This document shows, piece after piece, positions 6,920 to 13,517 of a stretch of 16,701 nt of DNA. The stretch's first letter is position 1, and each line of letters opens with the position of its first letter. Both the position numbers and the translations under genes were made by a program. Source of the stretch: an uncultured Haemophilus sp. (GTDB lineage: Bacteria; Pseudomonadota; Gammaproteobacteria; Enterobacterales; Pasteurellaceae). Under the pieces are notes generated by a model that made no database searches, was not told the origin of the DNA, and saw nothing but the letters and a program-made list of their open reading frames with translations. Where the stretch lies: contig NZ_CALJRX010000246.1 of the NCBI RefSeq assembly GCF_937976265.1, forward strand, positions 1 through 16,701. Direction: 5' to 3'.

Positions 6920-6944
6920 ATTTGGGAATTCTTCGAAATAAAAG

Positions 6945-7020
6945 TGGTGGGTCGTGAAGGATTCGAACCTTCGACCAACGGATTAAAAGTCCGCTGCTCT
7001 ACCGACTGAGCTAACGACCC
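6945..7020 (-). tRNA. tRNA-Lys (anticodon UUU), copy 2 (first in transcript)
   Basis: Identical in all 76 bases to the copy at 6844-6919, with anticodon TTT and encoded CCA. It is the promoter-proximal gene of the three-tRNA cluster. The spacer to the next copy is 25 bases and contains an EcoRI site. Confidence 0.97.
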
Positions 7021-7043
7021 ACATCAATTCGTAACAGGTGCGT

Positions 7044-7071
7044 ATAATACCGATTTTATTTTCTGACGCAA
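7044..7071 (-). promoter_or_regulatory. Candidate promoter of the tRNA-Lys cluster
   Basis: On the minus strand a -10 box TATTAT (7049-7044) lies 16 bases from a weak -35 TTGCGT (7071-7066), about 24 bases upstream of the first tRNA. A GC-containing stretch (ACGCACC) follows the -10, resembling a stringent discriminator typical of stable-RNA promoters. Confidence 0.5.
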
Positions 7072-7140
7072 GAAAAATATGAAGAAATTGTGCTAATTGT
7101 GTGAATACTCGTCAATTTTTAAGAAAATTTTAGATAAAGA

Positions 7141-7169
7141 AAAACGGAGAGCTCATTGCTCTCCGTTTT
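7141..7169 (-). terminator. Rho-independent terminator after pal
   Basis: A perfect 12-bp stem (AAAACGGAGAGC/GCTCTCCGTTTT) with a 5-base loop lies 26 bases past the pal stop and runs into a T tract on the minus strand. It ends the tol-pal transcript before the tRNA promoter. Confidence 0.9.
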
Positions 7170-7195
7170 ATATAAGAATCAAGATTCTCTAAAAA

Positions 7196-7666
7196 TTAGT
7201 ATGCTAACACTGCACGACGGTTTTTAGAGTATGCTGCTTCATCGTGACCTAACACTGCAGGTTTTTCTTCACCGTAAGAAACAGTTGATACTTTACCAGC
7301 GTCAACACCTTTACCCACTAAGAAACCTTTAACTGCGTCAGCACGACGTTGACCTAAAGCGATGTTGTACTCTGGAGTACCACGTTCGTCAGTGTGACCT
7401 TCAACAACAACTTTAGAAGCTGGCGTTGCATTTAAGTATGCCGCGTGAGCATCTAAGATTTGAACGTATTCACCTTCGATGTTGTATTTGTCAAAACCGA
7501 AATAAACGGTGTTATAACGTTGTTGAAGATCTTCAACAGAGTAACCACCGAAAGTTTGACCGTTGTTGCTAGCACCGTTACCTGCTGCATCATTGTTTGA
7601 TGAGCTACATGCTGCTAATGCAGCTACTGAACCAGCAACTAATAATGATTTAACAAATTTGTTCAT
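7196..7666 (-). CDS. pal: Pal, peptidoglycan-associated lipoprotein (outer-membrane protein P6)
   Basis: Pal anchors the outer membrane to peptidoglycan and is the end point of the Tol-Pal system; in H. influenzae it is the antigen P6. The 156-residue precursor has a lipoprotein signal peptide ending LAAC with Cys20 as the lipidated residue. A Ser/Asn/Gly-rich linker follows, then an OmpA-like domain with the peptidoglycan-binding stretch EGHTDERGTPEYNIALGQRRA. ATG 7666 is chosen over an upstream in-frame start at 7681 because MNKFVKSLLV is the conserved N-terminus and TGAGGAGA precedes it. From memory, H. influenzae P6 is 153 residues, so the linker here appears about three residues longer. 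It follows tolB by 25 bases. Confidence 0.96.
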   Translation of the reverse strand: MNKFVKSLLVAGSVAALAACSSSNNDAAGNGASNNGQTFGGYSVEDLQQRYNTVYFGFDKYNIEGEYVQILDAHAAYLNATPASKVVVEGHTDERGTPEYNIALGQRRADAVKGFLVGKGVDAGKVSTVSYGEEKPAVLGHDEAAYSKNRRAVLAY

Positions 7667-7691
7667 TAGATTTCTCCTCAATGAGTTTTTT

Positions 7692-8975
7692 TTATTTAGT
7701 CAAGTATGGAGACCAAGCTGGAAATTTCACTTGGCCATTACTTCCTGGAAGACTCGCTTTAAAGCGACCATCTGCAGAAACTAATTGTAACACCTTTCCT
7801 AGCCCTTGTGTAGAGCTATAAATAATCATGATGCCATTAGGAGAAATACTTGGGCTTTCACCTAAGAAAGATGTACTTAATACTTCAGAGCTACCAGTTG
7901 TGAGATCTTGTTTTACCACGTTGTTATTACCGTTGATCATCACAAGTGTTTTACCATCACTACTGATTTGCGCACTACCGCGACCACCTACTGGTGACGC
8001 GCTACCACCGCTTGCGCTCATACGATAAACTTGTGGTGAACCGCTTCTATCTGAAGTAAAGAGAATTGAGCTACCATCTGGAGACCATGATGGTTCTGTA
8101 TTATTACCCGCACCGCTAGTTAATTGAGTAGGTTTTCCTCCATTTGAACTCATTACATAGATGTTTAATAAACCATCTTGTGAAGAAGCAAATGCGAGTT
8201 TAGAACCGTCCGGAGAGAATGCTGGTGCACCGTTATGTCCAGGGAAAGAAGCAACGACTTTACGAGAACCTGAACCTAAGTCTTGTACAACAAGTTGTGA
8301 TTTTTTATTCTCAAAAGATACATATGCTAAACGTTTACCATCTGGAGACCAAGCTGGAGACATAATTGGTTGTGAGCTACGATTAACGATAAATTGGTTG
8401 TAACCATCATAATCTGCTACGCGAACTTCATAAGGTTGTGAGCCACCATTTTTTTGTACCACGTAAGCGATACGCGTTCTGAATGCACCACGAATACCGG
8501 TTAATTTTTCAAATACTTCATCACTCACAGTATGTGCACCATAACGTAACCATTTATTAGTCACCGTATAGCTATTTTGTGCAAGCACTGCACCTGGCGT
8601 ACCTGATGCGCCCACAGTATCAACTAACTGATAAGAAATGTTATAACCACTACCAGTTGATGTCACTTGACCTACCACAACAGCATCAATACCTAAAGCA
8701 GTCCAAGCTTCTGGTTTCACTTCAGCTGCAGTCGTTGGTTGTTGTGGCATTTGGCTTACTGGAATTGGGTTAAATTTACCACTATTACGTAAGTCATCTG
8801 CAACAATTTGACCAATATTTTCAGGTGCAGAACCCGCGAAAGGAACAACTGCGATAGGACGAGCGCCATCAACACCTTCATCAATCACAATTCGAACTTC
8901 ATCTTCTGCCATTGCTGTGCTTGCAAATGCAAACATCACCACAAATAGCCCCATAACACGTTTGATCAATTTCAT
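7692..8975 (-). CDS. tolB: TolB, periplasmic Tol-Pal propeller protein
   Basis: TolB is a periplasmic protein that binds Pal and is controlled by TolA. The 427-residue precursor has a Sec signal peptide (MKLIKRVMGLFVVMFAFAS, cleavage predicted after AMA at residue 23). Its mature N-terminus EDEVRIVIDEG corresponds to the TolB box that contacts TolA in homologues. The alpha/beta domain (to about 165) is followed by a six-bladed propeller with repeated units such as WSPDGKRLAYVS, FSPDGSKLAFAS, WSPDGSSILFTS and ISPNGIMIIYSS. AAGGTG precedes ATG 8975. The gap to tolA is 41 bases. Confidence 0.96.
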   Translation of the reverse strand: MKLIKRVMGLFVVMFAFASTAMAEDEVRIVIDEGVDGARPIAVVPFAGSAPENIGQIVADDLRNSGKFNPIPVSQMPQQPTTAAEVKPEAWTALGIDAVVVGQVTSTGSGYNISYQLVDTVGASGTPGAVLAQNSYTVTNKWLRYGAHTVSDEVFEKLTGIRGAFRTRIAYVVQKNGGSQPYEVRVADYDGYNQFIVNRSSQPIMSPAWSPDGKRLAYVSFENKKSQLVVQDLGSGSRKVVASFPGHNGAPAFSPDGSKLAFASSQDGLLNIYVMSSNGGKPTQLTSGAGNNTEPSWSPDGSSILFTSDRSGSPQVYRMSASGGSASPVGGRGSAQISSDGKTLVMINGNNNVVKQDLTTGSSEVLSTSFLGESPSISPNGIMIIYSSTQGLGKVLQLVSADGRFKASLPGSNGQVKFPAWSPYLTK

Positions 8976-9016
8976 TTAATCACCTTATTTTAACGTTGTT
9001 ACTTTCCTAAAACCAA

Positions 9017-10240
9017 TTATCGAGCATTGATATCAAAATCGATAGCTGGCGCTTTATACTTCTCATACACTGCATCAGATGGTGCTGCTGGAACTTTTTT
9101 CGTTCTAGCAACCGCACTTAATGCTGCAGTACAGATATCATCAGGTCCAGAAACGCGTTGGTAGCTTAAAATCGTACCATCTCGACCGAGTTGAATTTTA
9201 ATGCGGCAAACTTTACCGGCAAAGCTTGGATCTTTTAAGAAGCGGCGTTGAATTTCACGCTTAATCACACCTGCATATTGGTCACCGACCTTGCCACCGT
9301 CTCCAGCCCCAAGTCCAGCACCACTACCTTGTGTACCGCCTTTATTCGCATTACCACCTTTAGATGCGCTACCACCACCGATATCACCACCGTTCATGAA
9401 ATCATCTAAAGCTGCTTGATCCGCTTTACGTTTTGCTGCATCGGCTTTGGCTTTAGCTTCTGCATCCGCTTTAGCTTTTGCCTCGGCCTTCGCTTTGGCT
9501 TCAGCCTCTGCTTTCGCTTTTGCATCGGCCTCGGCTTTCGCTTTCGCCTCCGCTTCAGCTTTCGCTTTGGCGTCTGCCTCAGCTTTTGCCTTGGCTTTTG
9601 CTTCAGCCTCGGCTTTCGCTTTTGCCTCAGCCTTCGCTTTAGCATCTGCTTCAGCTTTTTCTTTCGCTTTTTGAGCTTCAGCTTGTGCCTTAGCTTTTGC
9701 CTCTTCCTCTGCCTGTTTAGCTGCAGCCGCTAAACGTTTCGCCTCAGCTTCTGCTTTCAACTTCGCTGCCTCTGCAGCTTGTTTTGCTTTTGCTTCTTCA
9801 GCTTGTTTCTGTTTTTCTAACGCCTCTTGACGAGCAAGTTCTTGTTGCTGTTTTTGCTTTTCAATTTCTTGCTGCTTTTGTTTTTCAAGTTCTTTTTGAC
9901 GTTGAATTTCCTGCTGACGCTTAATCTCTTCTTGTTTCGCAATTTCTTGCTGATTTGGTTCAGGTTCAGGCTCTGGTTTTTTCTCTTCAACTACAGGCTC
10001 AGGTTTCTTCTGTTTATCAGTTTGACCTTTTTTCTGTTGTTGAATACGTCCCCATTCCTGCGCTGCGCTGCCGGTATCGACCATCACAGCTCCCATGGCA
10101 TCACCTTCACCTTCTCCACCACCCATTATTTCAACGGTTTGATAAAGAGAGCTCCAAATCAACAAACCAAACAATGCAAGGTGCATCGCAATAGAGATGA
10201 CAAACTCATTTGCACGTTTTTTTCGTCGATTATTCTGCAC
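9017..10240 (-). CDS. tolA: TolA, inner-membrane energy-transducing protein
   Basis: TolA spans the periplasm and links TolQR in the inner membrane to TolB and Pal. The product is 407 residues. It has a single N-terminal membrane segment (about 13-33) with Ser16 and His20 in the spacing of the E. coli TolA SHLS motif that meets TolQR. A long Gln/Lys/Glu- then Ala/Lys-rich helical domain (about 65-275) follows, then a Gly-rich linker. The C-terminal domain (about 318-407) has Cys345 and Cys370, which probably form a disulfide. The start is GTG at 10240 with AGGTAAA upstream; no in-frame ATG fits. tolR ends 18 bases upstream. Confidence 0.95.
   Translation of the reverse strand: MQNNRRKKRANEFVISIAMHLALFGLLIWSSLYQTVEIMGGGEGEGDAMGAVMVDTGSAAQEWGRIQQQKKGQTDKQKKPEPVVEEKKPEPEPEPNQQEIAKQEEIKRQQEIQRQKELEKQKQQEIEKQKQQQELARQEALEKQKQAEEAKAKQAAEAAKLKAEAEAKRLAAAAKQAEEEAKAKAQAEAQKAKEKAEADAKAKAEAKAKAEAEAKAKAKAEADAKAKAEAEAKAKAEADAKAKAEAEAKAKAEAKAKADAEAKAKADAAKRKADQAALDDFMNGGDIGGGSASKGGNANKGGTQGSGAGLGAGDGGKVGDQYAGVIKREIQRRFLKDPSFAGKVCRIKIQLGRDGTILSYQRVSGPDDICTAALSAVARTKKVPAAPSDAVYEKYKAPAIDFDINAR
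9111..9119 (-). repeat. DNA uptake signal sequence (USS)
   Basis: AAGTGCGGT followed by TGCTAGAACGAAAAA on the minus strand, inside the 3' part of tolA. Confidence 0.85.
9431..9661 (-). repeat. Ala-Lys-Glu/Asp repeat region in tolA
   Basis: Residues about 194-270 of TolA are tandem units of the type KAKAEADA/KAKAEAEA, mostly 8 residues (24 bases) long with some 6- and 10-residue units. The degenerate DNA repeat is prone to copy-number change and produces long empty reading frames on the other strand. Confidence 0.85.
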
Positions 10241-10258
10241 GGTTTTACCTACTTATTC

Positions 10259-10678
10259 TTAAATCGGGTTGGTCATTAAACCCACAGACTTAATGCCGGC
10301 AAGATGTAGTAAATTTAGTGCTTTAATCACTTCTTCATAAGGTACATCTTTTGCTCCGCCCACTAAGAACATTGTGTTATTGTCTTTATCAAATTCTTGT
10401 TTTGATAATTGGGTTACCATTTCTTCGTTAAGGCCTTCTTGACGTTGACCACCAATAGAAATCGAATACTGCCCTACACCCGCTACTTCTAAGATAACCG
10501 GTGTTTTATCTTCATTTGATACATTTTGACTTTGCACCGAATCAGGGAGTTCTACTTGAACGCTCTGACTGATAATCGGCGCGGTTGCCATAAAAATTAA
10601 CACTAAAACTAAAAGAACATCGAGAAATGGCACGATGTTAATTTCAGATTTAATGTCTTTACGCTGACGACGAGCCAT
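10259..10678 (-). CDS. tolR: TolR, inner-membrane subunit of the Tol motor
   Basis: TolR forms the proton-driven motor with TolQ and energises TolA. The product is 139 residues, the expected length. It has a short cytoplasmic N-terminus, one membrane segment (about 14-36) carrying the essential proton-binding Asp20 in INIVPFLDVLLV, and a periplasmic domain ending KALNLLHLAGIKSVGLMT. I start at ATG 10678 (MARRQRKDIK), which matches homologues and has AGAGGAAA upstream. An in-frame start at 10708 would run through a USS and is unlikely. Confidence 0.96.
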   Translation of the reverse strand: MARRQRKDIKSEINIVPFLDVLLVLVLIFMATAPIISQSVQVELPDSVQSQNVSNEDKTPVILEVAGVGQYSISIGGQRQEGLNEEMVTQLSKQEFDKDNNTMFLVGGAKDVPYEEVIKALNLLHLAGIKSVGLMTNPI

Positions 10679-10706
10679 AATTTCCTCTAAAACTTCGCTA
10701 AAATCC

Positions 10707-10739
10707 ACCGCACTTTTCGTTTGATTTATGAAGTGCGGT
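10707..10739. repeat. Inverted pair of uptake signals between tolQ and tolR
   Basis: Two USS cores (10707-10715 reverse, 10731-10739 forward) face each other with a 15-base spacer in the 78-base tolQ-tolR gap. A 9-bp stem could form. No U tract follows on the minus strand, so it is unlikely to terminate and may only reflect USS placement. Confidence 0.7.
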
Positions 10740-10756
10740 CAATTTTTCATTTATTT

Positions 10757-11443
10757 TTAATGGGGCGCTTTACCAAAAGCTTGACGATGTAAAATTGTGG
10801 TGAATTCATCAATGAAATTACCATAATTTTGTTCAATCGCATTTACACGTAAGCTTAAACGGTTATACGCCATTACAGCTGGAATCGCCGCAAACAAACC
10901 GATTGCTGTTGCGATCAAGGCTTCTGCGATACCTGGAGCAACCATTTGTAATGTTGCTTGTTTCGCACCACTTAATGCCATAAATGCGTGCATGATCCCC
11001 CAAACGGTACCAAATAAACCGATATATGGACTTACAGAGGCCACTGTTGCTAAGAAAGGTACACGACTTTCAAGCGCTTCTACTTCACGATTCATCGCAA
11101 GGTTCATCGCACGAGTCGTACCTTTGATGATTGCTTCTGGTGCATTCGCATTCACTTGTTTTAAACGAGAGAATTCTTTAAAACCGACAAAGAAAATTTG
11201 TTCGCTACCTGTTAATACTTCACGGCGATTAGATAAACCATCATAAAGTTTATTTAAATCTTCACCAGACCAGAAACGATCTTCAAAAGTGTTCGCTTCT
11301 TTTAACGCGTTCGTCAAAATACGGCTACGTTGAATGATGATTGCCCAAGAAATAATTGAGAACGAAATTAAAATCACAATTACAAGTTGAACAACGATAC
11401 TCGCTTTTAGAAAAAGATCTAAAAAGTTCAATTCTGCAGTCAT
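10757..11443 (-). CDS. tolQ: TolQ, inner-membrane subunit of the Tol motor
   Basis: TolQ is the ExbB/MotA-type channel subunit of the Tol motor. The 228-residue product has three predicted membrane segments (about 12-38, 133-157 and 169-192). The conserved threonines of the proton path appear as Thr146 (GLFGTVWG) and Thr179 (ALIATAIG), one position later than in E. coli numbering. GGAGT precedes ATG 11443. It follows ybgC with a 20-base gap, as in E. coli, and starts the motor genes. Confidence 0.96.
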   Translation of the reverse strand: MTAELNFLDLFLKASIVVQLVIVILISFSIISWAIIIQRSRILTNALKEANTFEDRFWSGEDLNKLYDGLSNRREVLTGSEQIFFVGFKEFSRLKQVNANAPEAIIKGTTRAMNLAMNREVEALESRVPFLATVASVSPYIGLFGTVWGIMHAFMALSGAKQATLQMVAPGIAEALIATAIGLFAAIPAVMAYNRLSLRVNAIEQNYGNFIDEFTTILHRQAFGKAPH

Positions 11444-11463
11444 TGCATACTCCGAAAAGTTAT

Positions 11464-11892
11464 TTACTTTAAAAATGCCGCTTTTAATTCATCAGGAATC
11501 GCGACAGGTTTCATTTTGCTTAGATCAACACAGGCTACCTTAACAGTAGCCTTTGATAACACCACCGTCTCACGAACTAACCGCTGTTCAAAGAGAATTG
11601 TCGCCCCTTTCACTGCCGTTATTTCAGTTTCGACAATAAGATAATCATCCAATTTTGCCGGAATACAATAGTCAATAGACATGGTTTTGACCACAAAAGC
11701 GACTTGTTGTTCCTGCAATAATGATTGTTGGGAAAAATTAAGCGTTCTTAAATATTCTGTTCTCGCACGTTCAAAGAAATGTAAGTAACGTGCGTGATAC
11801 ACTACTCCGCCAGCATCCGTATCCTCATAATAAACACGAACCGGAAAGGTAAAACATTGGTTATTCAAAATAATGCTCAAATTATCAGCCAT
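11464..11892 (-). CDS. ybgC: YbgC, hotdog-fold acyl-CoA thioesterase
   Basis: YbgC is a small cytoplasmic thioesterase that hydrolyses short-chain acyl-CoA (Haemophilus enzyme) or acts near acyl-ACP metabolism (E. coli). It is linked to tol genes in most proteobacteria. The 142-residue product contains the signature VYYEDTDAGGVVYHARYLHFFERARTEYL; the second Asp of DTD (Asp26 here) is the catalytic residue known as Asp18 in the shorter H. influenzae enzyme. The N-terminus is several residues longer than I recall for H. influenzae, and the ribosome-binding site is weak, so the start is less certain. It lies 71 bases after ybgE. Confidence 0.93.
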   Translation of the reverse strand: MADNLSIILNNQCFTFPVRVYYEDTDAGGVVYHARYLHFFERARTEYLRTLNFSQQSLLQEQQVAFVVKTMSIDYCIPAKLDDYLIVETEITAVKGATILFEQRLVRETVVLSKATVKVACVDLSKMKPVAIPDELKAAFLK

Positions 11893-11963
11893 AACAAGCC
11901 GCTTATTTTAGAACCTGTTCATAAGATGTGCAAGATCCAAATAATAATATTTGTCTATCGTTC

Positions 11964-12254
11964 TTATAATAACCAATGCTGAACAATGGCGATTATTGTG
12001 GTGAAATAACCAATAAATGGCAAGAAAACAAGCTGCCATATTGCCCGACGAATTTCAAATCCGATACCGTGGATCCACAAATTAATCAATCCCCAAAAAA
12101 TCGCAAGAATCCAAACTGGATTTGCTGTTCGAAGTGCGGTCGAAAATTGACTTAAATTTAAAAAGAACGCCGCTGTTAAAAATAACGCTAAAATAAACGA
12201 AAGGGTTCGCAAGGAACCCTTATTACTTAATTGATAGAGTGAATTAATCATCAT
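11964..12254 (-). CDS. ybgE: YbgE, cyd operon membrane protein
   Basis: YbgE is a small inner-membrane protein of unclear function, found next to cydABX in many proteobacteria. The 96-residue product has about three hydrophobic segments (near 16-35, 46-63 and 70-92) and the conserved GIGFEIRRAIWQLVFLPFIGY region. Its ATG at 12254 shares one base with the cydX stop (TAATG), implying translational coupling; a second ATG follows directly. It bridges the cyd and tol gene groups. A terminator-like hairpin lies near its 5' end. Confidence 0.9.
   Translation of the reverse strand: MMINSLYQLSNKGSLRTLSFILALFLTAAFFLNLSQFSTALRTANPVWILAIFWGLINLWIHGIGFEIRRAIWQLVFLPFIGYFTTIIAIVQHWLL
12132..12140 (+). repeat. 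DNA uptake signal sequence (USS)
   Basis: AAGTGCGGT followed by CGAAAATTGA, a good extended match, inside ybgE. Confidence 0.85.
12201..12221 (-). other. Terminator-like hairpin in the 5' coding part of ybgE
   Basis: AAGGGTTC and GAACCCTT make a perfect 8-bp stem with a 5-base loop at codons 12-18 of ybgE. On the minus strand it is followed by TCGTTTATTTT. It could reduce transcription from cydABX into ybgE-ybgC-tol. A stem of this size also occurs by chance in a window this long. Confidence 0.35.
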
Positions 12255-12352
12255 TACTCGTCAAATTCACCTGACTTTTCTTTACTAATGGTTAATTTAG
12301 CACTCACCATAACTGCAGCCAAAACACCCACTACCCAAATTACGTATAACAT
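12254..12352 (-). CDS. cydX: CydX, small subunit of cytochrome bd oxidase
   Basis: A 32-residue protein with a single membrane helix: MLYVIWVVGVLAAVMVSAKL then a charged tail TISKEKSGEFDE. It matches CydX/YbgT, which binds CydA and is needed for stable, active cytochrome bd. The start ATG at 12352 has AAGGAG upstream, 11 bases after the cydB stop, and the stop overlaps the ybgE start. It is the expected gene order after cydB. It is short enough to be missed by ordinary gene calling. Confidence 0.95.
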   Translation of the reverse strand: MLYVIWVVGVLAAVMVSAKLTISKEKSGEFDE

Positions 12353-12363
12353 ATTGTTTCTCC

Positions 12364-13503
12364 TTAGTATAATGAGTTTTTGTTGTCTTCAATAAAGCTT
12401 TCATCCAAGCGACCAAACATTTTGTAGTATGACCAAATGGTGTAAAGCAATGAGATGGTAACGAATACTAATGCCAAGTAGAACATTAAGTTTAATGTTA
12501 ATTGACTTGATGTTGCATCCCACATTAACAAACTTTGTTCTGGATGAGTACTTGAAGGCATTACAAATGGGAACATTGATACTGCCGCAGTGATAATCAC
12601 ACCAGCCATTGTTAATGCAGAGAAGAAGAACGCGAAACCACAACGATTTGCTTTAGATGCAACCACATTCAATAATGCACCAACCACAGCTAATGCAGGG
12701 AATGCCCATAAAGCTGGATTTTCATTAAAGTTTTTGAACCATGCACCTGCTTCAACTGCCACTTGTTTACCTGAAGCTGGCGTTGATGCTGCAAAGTGAT
12801 CAATCGCGCTAGTCACCACATAACCGTCTTTGAAAGAAAGCCATACACCTGCAAGTACAAAAGTAATTAATGTCACTAATGCACCAATTTGTGTAATCGC
12901 TCTTGCGCGATCACGCAATGCTGCAGTGGTTTTCATTTGTAACCAGTTCGCACCGTGAGTGACTAACATTGCGAGGCTTAACACGCCGCAAAGTAATGCG
13001 AATGGGTTTAATAATGCAAAGAAAGAACCTGTGTAAGTTGCTTGTGAAAGCTCATTCAATTCAAATGGTACACCTTGTAATAAATTACCAAATGCTACAC
13101 CGAATACTAATGCAGGTACAAAACCACCTGCAAACAAGCCCCAATCCCACACAGCACGCCATGTTGGGTTATCAATTTTCGCACGATATTCAAAACCAAT
13201 TGGACGGAAGAATAACGCAGCTAACACGAGGAATAAGGCAATATAGAAGCCTGAAAACGCTACAGAGTAAACAATCGGCCATGCCGCGAAGATCGCACCA
13301 CCTGCAGTTAATAACCAAACTTGGTTACCATCCCAGTGTGGAGCAATAGAGTTAATCATAATTCGTTTTTCTACTTCTTTCTTACCTATTACGGGTAAAA
13401 GTGCGGTCACGCCCATATCGAATCCATCTGTTACAGAGAAACCGATAAGCAATACAACAACTAGCACCCACCAAATAATACGTAGAATTTCATAATCAAG
13501 CAT
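12364..13503 (-). CDS. cydB: CydB, cytochrome bd quinol oxidase subunit II
   Basis: CydB is the second large membrane subunit of the bd-type oxidase, which reduces oxygen at low concentration without pumping protons. The 379-residue product equals the E. coli length and has eight or nine hydrophobic segments. Conserved features include VTDGFDMG (24-31) and HWDGNQVW (56-63), with Asp58 in the region proposed for proton uptake. ATG 13503 follows GGAGATGG, 14 bases after the cydA stop. A USS lies in the 5' part. Confidence 0.97.
   Translation of the reverse strand: MLDYEILRIIWWVLVVVLLIGFSVTDGFDMGVTALLPVIGKKEVEKRIMINSIAPHWDGNQVWLLTAGGAIFAAWPIVYSVAFSGFYIALFLVLAALFFRPIGFEYRAKIDNPTWRAVWDWGLFAGGFVPALVFGVAFGNLLQGVPFELNELSQATYTGSFFALLNPFALLCGVLSLAMLVTHGANWLQMKTTAALRDRARAITQIGALVTLITFVLAGVWLSFKDGYVVTSAIDHFAASTPASGKQVAVEAGAWFKNFNENPALWAFPALAVVGALLNVVASKANRCGFAFFFSALTMAGVIITAAVSMFPFVMPSSTHPEQSLLMWDATSSQLTLNLMFYLALVFVTISLLYTIWSYYKMFGRLDESFIEDNKNSLY
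13399..13407 (+). repeat. DNA uptake signal sequence (USS)
   Basis: AAGTGCGGT inside cydB, followed by CACGCC, so only the 9-base core matches. Confidence 0.8.
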
Positions 13504-13517
13504 AATCCATCTCCTGC

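Noticed and set aside
6738..7020. Repeats of about 76 bases with spacers of 25-30 bases, CRISPR-like at first sight
   Set aside because: Each unit folds as a complete tRNA-Lys with CCA.
9416..9733. Long open frames on the + strand opposite tolA (also 9447-9674 and 9827-10279) and a second minus-strand frame at 9406-9645
   Set aside because: They are low-complexity Phe/Ala/Ser/Leu- or Lys/Arg-rich shadows of the repetitive tolA codons, with no ribosome-binding sites or family features.
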